64,000 bases of DNA from Archivesica marissinica (Eukaryota; Mollusca; Bivalvia; Venerida; Vesicomyidae): NCBI GenBank assembly GCA_014843695.1, contig CM026400.1, forward strand, positions 12,838,067-12,902,066, read 5' to 3'. The notes beneath the pieces were generated by a model. The model had not been told where the DNA came from. It saw only the letters and a list, made by a program, of their open reading frames with translations, and did no database searches. Positions 55,186 through 64,000 of the stretch are shown piece after piece. Each line of letters begins with the position of its first letter. Position 1 is the stretch's first letter. Both the position numbers and the translations under genes were made by a program.

Positions 55186-55640
55186 TAGAACAAAAGTTAT
55201 GTGGTTTGCTGGTAGAAGAACAGACAATACTGCATCGATAATTCACCATCTCTGGTCAGCAATGGTGTATCAGCTTTGTGTACATATACAGTCGAACTTT
55301 TTCAGCTCCCGTTTATATTGTTAAGAAACAAATTAGTTTGTATTAAAAGACCATTCCTGCGTAGAGACCACTAATAGCAATACCGTTTGGTGGTCTGTTA
55401 GTACAAGTGAGATTGTATATATGTTATGGTTTACAGCTGGGATGTTACGACATATTAAAATCCCACAAATCTATGTGTAATCTCTTGTTTGAAAAACATA
55501 TCGCTATATATAAGATAAGTTTTAATATTGTACATTCATATGGAATGAAATTATCTACTAGCATGCGGAAGATCAGTGGATGTATCTGGTTCCATGTATG
55601 TTGTACTCGTGGAGGGGCACAAGAGTTCTTCTTCCATCGA
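55186..55640. other. Non-repeat stretch with weak exon-like signals
   Basis: TATGGTTTACAG at 55425-55436 could be an acceptor, but the frame after it stops within 15 codons in phase 1. From 55575 a frame reads MDVSGSMYVVLVEGHKSSSS before the 15-bp array. No family match. Confidence 0.3.
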
Positions 55641-55905
55641 CAATATCTCAAGTCGCAATACCTCGAGTCGCAATATCTCGAGTCACAATATCTCGAGTCG
55701 CAATATCTCAAGTTGCAATATCTCGAGTCACAATATCTCGAGTCGCAATATCTCGAGTTGCAATACCTCGAGTCGCAATATCTCGAGTCACAATATCTCG
55801 AGTCGCAATATCTCGAGTTGCAATATCTCGAGTCACAATTACTCGAGTCGCAATATCTCGAGTCACAATATCTCGAGTCGCAATATCTCGAGTTGCAATA
55901 TCTCA
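55641..55905. repeat. 15-bp minisatellite (TCGAGTCGCAATATC), ~18 copies
   Basis: Period 15 gives open frames in all forward frames and on the reverse strand. One forward frame is NISSRNISSHNISSR, continuous with the upstream VDVSGSMYVVLVEGHKSS frame and ending at 55923. Coding use is possible but unproven. Confidence 0.9.
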
Positions 55906-56289
55906 CCTACTGTGCGACTTTAAACACCAAACACAAACAAACTGTCAAAATTGTAAATTTGACATTTTCTCAAAAGACCATAATGCAAATTCATGTGATG
56001 CCAGGTGGCTTATAACATAATTATGGATAAAATATAACTGCCAGTTTATATTGCTGCATGTTACATTTTAACCGATAAATTGTGAAAAATAACAGTTTTG
56101 CAATTTATATTTTAAATCGAGATGAATACAGAACATTAAAACGAATTTGACTCTAGATTCTTTCCTCCGGTTATGAGAAATTAATTGATTTATTTACTAC
56201 TGGTATATTCCACAGGCAGGTTGGACATTCTTTAGTGTAATGCAGTGTACTAGAATCTTACATAGTATTGTAACATTTCATAAAGTAGA
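55906..56289. other. Non-repeat stretch
   Basis: AT-rich, no exon, promoter or element recognised. Confidence 0.5.
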
Positions 56290-57472
56290 TTGACTTGAGT
56301 CATATTGAACCATGGTTACCATATATTACAAGTCGTATTGAACCATGGTTACCATATATTCTCGAGTCATATTGACCCATGGTTACCATATATTACGAGT
56401 CATTTTGACCCATGGTTATTATATATTTTCAAGTCATATTGACCCATGGTTATTATATATTCTCGAGTAATATTGAACCATGGTTATTATATATTCTCCC
56501 GTCATATTGATCCATAGTTACCATATATTCTCGAGTCATATTGAACCATGGTTACCATATATTCTCGAGTCATATTGAACCATGGTTGCCATATATTCTA
56601 GAGTCATATTGAACCATGGTTACCATATATTATGAGTCATATTGAACCATGGTTGCCATATATTCTCGAGTCATATTGAACCATGGTTACCATATATTAC
56701 GAGTCATATTGAACCACGGTTACCATATATTACGAGTCATATTGACCCATGGTTACTATATATTTTCGAGTCATATTGAACCATGGTTACTATATATTCT
56801 TGCGTCATATTGACCCATGGTTACTATATATTTTCGAGTCATATTGAACCATGGTTACTATATATTCTCGAGTCATTGAACAATGGTTACCATATATTTT
56901 CGAGTCATATTGAACCATGGTTACCATACATTACGAGTCATATTGAACCATTGTTACCATATATTTTCGAGTCATATTGAACCATGGTTACTATATATTA
57001 TCGAGTCATATTGAACCATGGTTACTATATATTATCGAGTCGTATTGAACCATTGTTACCATATATTTTCGAGTCATATTGAACCATTGTTACCATATAT
57101 TTTCGAGTCATATTGAACCATGGTTTCCATCTATTCTCGAGTCATATTGAACCATGGTTACTATATATTATCGAGTCATATTGAACCATGGTTACTATAT
57201 ATTATCGAGTCATATTGAACCATGGTTACTATATATTCTCGAGTCGTATTGAACCATTGTTACCATATATTTTCGAGTCGTATTAAACCATGGTTACTAT
57301 ATATTACAAGTCATATTGAACCATGGTTACCATACATTAAAAGTCATATTGAACCATGGTTACCATATATTACACGTCGTATTGAACCATGGTTACCATA
57401 TATTACAAGTAATATTGAACCATGGTTTCCATATATTCTCGAGTCATATTGAACCATGGTTACCGTATATTC
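56290..57472. repeat. 34-bp minisatellite (GAGTCATATTGAACCATGGT), ~35 copies
   Basis: The unit is GAGTCATATTGAACCATGGT plus TACCATATATTCTC. CCATGG is palindromic. A-C and T-C changes make GACCCATGG and TTACTATATAT variants. The array ends in an inverted unit. Confidence 0.94.
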
Positions 57473-57507
57473 TGGGAATATATGGTAACCATGGTTCAAT
57501 ATGACTC
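57441..57507. other. Near-perfect hairpin at array end, 32-bp arms, 3-base loop
   Basis: The last direct unit (57441-57472) pairs with an inverted unit (57476-57507) at 31 of 32 positions around TGG. The array thus ends in a foldback, as made by template switching at a replication fork. Confidence 0.85.
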
Positions 57508-57675
57508 CCGGAATTTACGGTACAATGATGTTACAGTATACATTATACACTGGTTGTAATATATAATAGTCTGTGTTGTCTATGTGTAAATGCATTCCAA
57601 TTTATCTACCATTGAGTATATGTACATAATTTTATACTACATGTCGTTTACAAAATTTGATGACTATTTTGGCAG
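57508..57675. other. Non-repeat stretch upstream of a candidate exon
   Basis: AT-rich; ends in GATGACTATTTTGGCAG, an acceptable 3' splice site. Nothing else recognised. Confidence 0.4.
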
Positions 57676-57743
57676 GTCCAAGCTTTCTTGATGGAGACGA
57701 AATTGTGTCACAAACTGCCTATTTTTCACAAACATCAAAGTAA
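57676..57743 (+). CDS. Second candidate alternative last exon (PSFLDGDEIVSQTAYFSQTS, stop)
   Basis: After TTTTGGCAG comes a phase-1 frame: GT, then PSFLDGDEIVSQTAYFSQTS and K, with TAA at 57741. Joined to A at 42069 it gives PYFM-S-PSFLDGDE, keeping the Ser of the usual MS. Like the frame at 53408 it is short, polar and acidic. AATAAA follows 332 bases after the stop. The 21-codon frame could arise by chance. Confidence 0.33.
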
Positions 57744-58127
57744 ATGTTTACATATTAATGGAAATGAGTCGCATTTATTGTTGATAAAGTAATGAGGCAA
57801 TATTAAGGGAATTGCTAATGAGGTCACATTAAGGGAATTCAGATAATTAGGCCGCTTTAAGGCAATTGCTTTTGTGCCACCCTCAACAGATAAAATAAAA
57901 ATAAGATTTATTTCTTATTTTAACTTTTTTACTAAAAACATCAATATGTCAAATTAAATAAAAATAGAATATTGTTATACTATTATAATTGTATGTGCAC
58001 AAGCTCTGTAATCCAGCGAGAGTATATGTGTATAAACATCAAGCAATTTGTGATACTCTGTGATATTGTATTTTAATAAAAAAATTCATTATTTAAATGC
58101 TTCTTTATTTATACTGTTTCTATAAGC
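57744..58127 (+). other. Possible 3' UTR of the 57676 exon
   Basis: Non-repetitive AT-rich sequence with a short duplication (GAGGCAATATTAAGGGAATT and variants, 57792-57865) and a polyadenylation-type hexamer at 58075. Confidence 0.35.
58075..58080 (+). promoter_or_regulatory. Candidate polyadenylation signal AATAAA
   Basis: Canonical hexamer at the end of the last non-array sequence before the satellites. Significance depends on the exon at 57676 being real. Confidence 0.35.
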
Positions 58128-59650
58128 TGATATATTGGCGATATAACGTGGATATATTGCTGATATAACATGGATATATTGCTGATATAACATGGATATA
58201 TTACCGATATAACATGGATATATTGCTGATATAACGTGGATATATTGCTGATATAACGTGGCTATATTACCGATATAACATGGATATATTGCTGATATAA
58301 CATGGATATATTACTGATATAACGTGGATATATTGCTGATATAACATGGATATATTGCTGGTATAACGTGGATATATTGCCGATATAACGTGGATATATT
58401 ACCGATATAACGTGGATATATTGCTGATATAACGTGGATATATTGCCGATATAACGTGGATATATTGCTGATATAACATGGATATATTGCTGATATAACA
58501 TGGATATATTACCGATATAACGTGGATATATTGCTGATATAACGTGGATATTGCTGGAAAACATGCTAATTGCCGATATAACGTGGATATATTACCGATA
58601 TAACGTGGATATATTGCTGATATAACGTTGATATATTGCTGATATATTACTGATATAACGTGGATATAACATTGAATATTGCCGATATAACGTGGATATA
58701 TTACCTATATAACGTGGATATATTGCTGATATAACGTGGATATATTGCCGATATAACGTGGATATATTGCTGATATAACGTGGATATATTGCTGATATAT
58801 TACTGATATAACGTGGATATATTACCGATATAACGTGGATATATTGCTGATATATTGCCGATATAACGTGGATATATTGTGGATATAACGTGGATATATT
58901 GCCGATATAACGTGGATATATTGCCGATATAACGTGGATATATTGCTGATATATTGTGGATATAACGTGGACATATTGCCGATATAACGTGGCTATATTG
59001 CTGATATATTACTGATATAATGTGGATATATTGTTGATATAACGTGGATATATTGCCGATATAATGTCGATATATTGCCGATATAACGTGGACATATTGC
59101 CGATATAACGTGGACATATTGCCGATATAACGTGGATATATTGCCGATATAACGTGGATATATTACCTATATAACGTGGATATATTGCCGATATAACGTG
59201 GATATATTGCTGATATAACGTGGATATATTGCCGATATAACGTGGATATATTGCCGATATAACGTGGATATATTGCCGATATAACGTGGATATATAACAT
59301 GGATATATTGCCGATATAACGTGGATATATTGCTGATATAACGTGGATATATTACCGATATAACGTGGATATATTGCCGATATAACGTGGATATATTGCC
59401 GATATAACGTGGATATATTGCCGATATAACGTGGATATATTGCCGATATAACGTGGATATATTACCGATATAACGTGGATATATTACCGATATAACGTGG
59501 ATATATTGCCGATATAACGTGGATATATTGCTGATATAACGTGGATATATTGCTGATATAACGTGGATATATTGCTGATATAACGTGGATATATTGCTGA
59601 TGTAACGTGGATATATTGCTGATATAACGTGGATATATTGCCGATATAAC
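58128..59650. repeat. 22-bp satellite (GATATATTGCCGATATAACG), ~69 copies
   Basis: The unit is GATATATTGCCGATATAACG plus TG, with CTGATATAAC and ACCGATATAAC variants. It passes directly into a 33-bp satellite that shares CCGATATAAC. Confidence 0.95.
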
Positions 59651-62600
59651 CTGATAGTGTGAACCTACTATATCCGATATAACCTGATAGTGTGAACCTA
59701 CTATATCCGATATAACCTGATAGTATGAACCTACTATATCCGATATAACCTGATAGTATGAACCTATTATATCCGATATAACCTGATAGTGTGAACCTAT
59801 TATATACGATATAACCGATAGTGTGAACATACTATATCCGATATAACCGATAGTGTGAACCTACTATATCCGATATAACCGGATAGTGTGAACCTACTAT
59901 ATACGATATAACCGGATAGTGTGAACCTACTATATCCGATATAACCGGATAGTGTGAACCTACTATATCCGATATAACCGGATAGTGTGAACCTACTATA
60001 TCCGATATAACCTGATAGTGTGAACCTACTATATCCGATATAACCGATAGTATGAACCTACTATATCCGATATAACCTGATAGTTGAACCTACTATATCC
60101 GATATAACCTGGTAGTGTGAACCTACTATATCCGATATAACCTGATAGTGTGAACCTACTATATCCGATATAACCTGATAGTATGAACCTACTATATCCG
60201 ATATAACCTGATAGTATGAACCTACTATATCCGATATAACCTGGTAGTGTGAACCTACTATATCCGATATAACCGATAGTATGAACCACTATATCCAAAA
60301 CCAAAAAAACCACAACCAAAACCAAACCACAACCAAAACCAAAAACCACAACCAAAACCAAACCACAACCAAACCAAACCACAACCAAAACAAAAACCAC
60401 AACCAAAACCAAAAACCACAACCAAAACCTAGTTGAACCTACTATATCCGATATAACCGATAGTTGAACCTACTATATCGATATAACCGATAGTATGAAC
60501 CTACTATATCCGATATAACCGATAGTATGAACCTACTATATCCGATATAACCGATAGTTGAACCTACTATATCGATATAACCGATAGTATGAACCTACTA
60601 TATCCGATATAACCGATAGTATGAACCTACTATATCCGATATAACCGATAGTATGAACCTACTATATCCGATATAACCAGATAGTATGAACCTACTATAT
60701 CCGATATAACCTGATAGTGAACCTACTATATCTATAACCGATAGTATGAACCTACTATATCCGATATAACCGATAGTATGAACCTACTATATCCGATATA
60801 ACCGATAGTGTGAACCTACTATATCGATATAACCGATAGCGTGAACCTACTATATCGATATACCGATAGTGTGAACCTACTATATACGATATAACCTGAT
60901 AGTGTGAACCTACTATATACGATATAACCGATAGTGTGAACCACAAACAAACCAACGTGAACCTACTATATCTGATATAACCGGATAGTGTGAACCTACT
61001 ATATACGATATAACCTGATAGTGTGAACCTACTATATACGATATAACCTGATAGTGTGAACCTACTATATACGATATAACCGGATAGTGTGAACCTACTA
61101 TATACGATATAACCTGATAGTGTGAACCTACTATATCCGATATAACCTGATAGCGTGAACCTACTATATACGATATAACCTGATAGTATGAACCTACTAT
61201 ATCCGATATAACCAAATAGTGTGAACCTACTATATCCGATATAACCTGATAGCGAACCACAACAAAACCAAACCACAACCAAAACCAATGAACCTACTAT
61301 ATCCGATATAACCGATAGCGTGAACCTACTATATCCGATATAACCTGATAGCTGAACCTACTATATCCATAAACCTGATAGCGTGAACCTACTATATCGA
61401 TATAACCTGATAGTGAACCTACTATATCCATATAACCTGATAGTGAACCTACTATATCATATAACCTGATAGTGAACCTACTATATCATATAACCTGATA
61501 GGTGAACCTACTATATGATATAACCTGATAGGTGAACCTACTATATGATATAACCGATAGTGTGAACCTACTATATCGATATAACCGATAGTTGAACCTA
61601 CTATATCGATATAACCTGATAGTGTGAACCTACTATATCGATATAACCGTAGTGTGAACCTACTATATCCGATATAACCGATAGTGTGAACCTACTATAT
61701 CGATATAACCGATAGTATGAACCTCTAATCGATATAACCTGATAGTTGAACCTACAACCGATAAACCTGATAGTGTGAACCACTATACGATAACCGATAG
61801 TAGAACCTACTATATCGATATAACCTGATAGTTGAACCTACTATATCCGAATAACCGTAGTTGAACCTACTATATCCGATATAACCGATAGGAACCTACT
61901 ATATCCGATATAACCTGATAGTATGAACCTACTATATCGATATAACCTGAAACCAAACAAAACCTGTGTGAACCTACTATATCCGATATAACGATAGTTG
62001 AACCTACTAATCCGATATAACCTGATGTTGAACCTACTATATCCGATATAACCTGATAGTATGAACCTACTATATCCGATATAACCTGTAGTGTGAACCT
62101 ACTATATCCGATATAACCTGATGTGTGAACCTACTATATCCAATAACCTATAGTATGAACCTACTATATCCGATATAACCATAGTATAACCTACTATATC
62201 CGAATAACCTGGTAGTGTGAACCTACTATATCCGATATAACCTGATGTTGAACCTACTATACCGATATAACCTGATAGTATGAACCTACTATATCCGATA
62301 TAACCTGATAGTATGAACCTACTATATCCGATAAACCTGTAGTGTGAACCTACTATATCCGATAAACCGATAGTGAACCTACTATATCCGATATACGATA
62401 GTATGAACCTACTAATCCGATATAACCTGATAGTATGAACCACTATATCCGATATACCTGATAGTTGAACCTACTATCCGATATAACCAGATATATGCCA
62501 CTATATCCGATATAACGATAGTATGACCTACTATATCCATATAACCGATAGTAGACCTACTATATCCGATAAACCTGATAGTATGAACCTACTATATCGA

Positions 62601-63900
62601 TATAACCGATAGTATGAACCTACTATATCCGATATAACCGATAGTATGAACCTACTATATCCGATATAACCGATAGTTGAACCTACTATATCGATATAAC
62701 CTGATAGTGAACCTACTATATCGATATAACCGATAGTTGAACCTACTATATCGATATAACCGATAGTTGAACCTACTATATCGATATAACCGGATAGTGT
62801 GAACCTACTATATACGATATAACCTGATAGCGTGAACCTACTATATCGATATAACCGATAGTGTGAACCTACTATATACGATATAACCTGATAGTGTGAA
62901 CCTACTATATACGATATAACCTGATAGTGTGAACCTACTATATACGATATAACCGGATAGTGTGAACCTACTATATACGATATAACCTGATAGTGTGAAC
63001 CTACTATATCTGATATAACCGGATAGTGTGAACCTACTATATACGATATAACCTGATAGTGTGAACCTACTATATACGATATAACCGATAGTGTGAACCT
63101 ACTATATACGATATAACCGGATAGTGTGAACCTACTATATCCGATATAACCTGATAGCGTGAACCTACTATATCCGATATAACCAATAGTGTGAACCTAC
63201 TATATCCGATATAACCTGATAGCGTGAACCTACTATATCCGATATAACTGATTGAACCTACTATATCCGAATAACCTGATAGCGTGAACCTACTATATCC
63301 GATATAACCTGATAGCGTGAACCTACTATATCCGATATAACCTGATAGCGTGAACCTACTATATCCGATATAACCTGATAGTATGAACCTACTATATCCA
63401 ATATAACCTGATAGCGTGAACCTACTATATCTGATATAACCTGATAGCGTGAACCTACTATATCCGATATAACCTGATAGTGTGAACCTACTATATAGAT
63501 ATAACCTGATAGTGTGAACCTACTATATAGATATAACCGATAGTTGAACCTACTATATCGATATAACCGATAGTATGAACCTACTATATCGATATAACCT
63601 GATAGTGTGAACCTACTATATCCGATATAACCTGATAGTGTGAACCTACTATATCGATATAACGATAGTTGAACCTACTATATGATATAACCGATAGTTG
63701 AACCTACTATATGATATAACCTGATAGTGTGAACCTACTATATCGATATAACCTGATAGTGAACCTACTATATACGATATAATAGTATGAACCTACTATA
63801 TACGATATACCGGATAGTATGAACCTACTATATACGATATAACCTGATAGTATGAACCTACTATATCCGATATAACCTGATAGTATGAACCTACTATATG
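59641..63900. repeat. 33-bp satellite (CGATATAACCTGATAGTGTG), ~130 copies
   Basis: The unit is CGATATAACCTGATAGTGTG plus AACCTACTATATC. From about 60420 to 62800 many units have 1-3 base losses, and short AACC/AACCA-rich islands interrupt at 60296-60430, 60944-60957, 61255-61290 and 61953-61968. Reverse-strand open frames are by-products. Confidence 0.95.
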
Positions 63901-64000
63901 TTTCAGCATTCTATCGTCTGGAACTCGCTATAAAGTATATATGCTACGTATTATGTGATGCATCTCTATAATTATATCTCGAAGGAACCTCTGTGTAGCT
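63901..64000. other. Non-repeat window end
   Basis: The satellite ends at TATATG; the last 100 bases are unique AT-rich DNA with no recognised feature. Confidence 0.6.

Noticed and set aside
53696..55227. Reverse-strand frames rich in FTAGFNLYLLLVS, looking like membrane protein repeats
   Set aside because: Complement of the 23-bp AT-rich array. Hydrophobic look comes from base composition, and several frames are open together.
55425..55480. Another alternative last exon after TATGGTTTACAG
   Set aside because: Phase-1 frame gives only about 13 codons with no resemblance to a tail; acceptor tract is weak.
60296..60430. Telomere-like repeat
   Set aside because: Motifs are AACC/AACCA mixtures, not CCCTAA or its variants, and the stretch is short and internal.
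1..64000. A new gene cluster, defence system or operon-like unit
   Set aside because: No second protein-coding gene besides the CTL gene and dead LINE sequences could be supported; the novelty lies in the repeat architecture.

Overview
This is animal nuclear DNA, not microbial. It is AT-rich, coding sequence is split into short GT-AG exons, and it carries an I/Jockey-type non-LTR retrotransposon, tRNA-derived SINEs, TTAA- and TA-flanked MITEs and a very large load of minisatellites. The repeat types fit a mollusc or other lophotrochozoan, probably a bivalve, but nothing in the window fixes the species. By adding the intervals listed below, roughly 40 kb of the 63 kb of called bases is tandem repeat.

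Layout: (1) 1-3.0 kb, the 3' part of a decayed LINE (endonuclease tail, reverse transcriptase, RNase H). (2) 3.0-42.1 kb, the C-terminal two thirds of a choline transporter-like gene (SLC44 family, CTL2/4/5 type) on the + strand, in at least 11 exons (6654 to 42134) whose phases join into one open frame of about 433 codons. The N-terminal exons lie upstream of the window. (3) The first four exons occur twice (6654-9846 and 20969-24344) in a block repeated at an offset of about 14.3-14.5 kb, on either side of exactly 1000 N (17811-18810). Exon phase and near identity indicate an uncollapsed second haplotype at a scaffold join, not a real exon duplication. (4) 42.1-58.1 kb, downstream DNA with arrays, MITEs, SINEs and two candidate alternative last exons in the right phase (53408 and 57676). 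(5) 58.1-63.9 kb, two long related satellite arrays.

The most striking feature is where the minisatellites sit. Several begin exactly at an exon edge of the transporter gene, and their repeat unit contains that edge with its splice site. A 57-bp unit carries the exon 6 acceptor plus its first codons, in frame. A 36/44-bp unit carries the end of exon 10 plus its donor, about 55-60 times. An 85/86-bp unit carries the last-exon acceptor 12 times. A 22-bp unit carries the exon 5 acceptor. A 23-bp array grows from the stop codon of a candidate alternative last exon. The gene is thus lined with many copies of its own splice sites, which raises the question of how the correct one is chosen and whether repeat copy number alters the protein.

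Long open frames inside the arrays are by-products of repeat periods and are not annotated as genes. Exact repeat counts depend on assembly quality.
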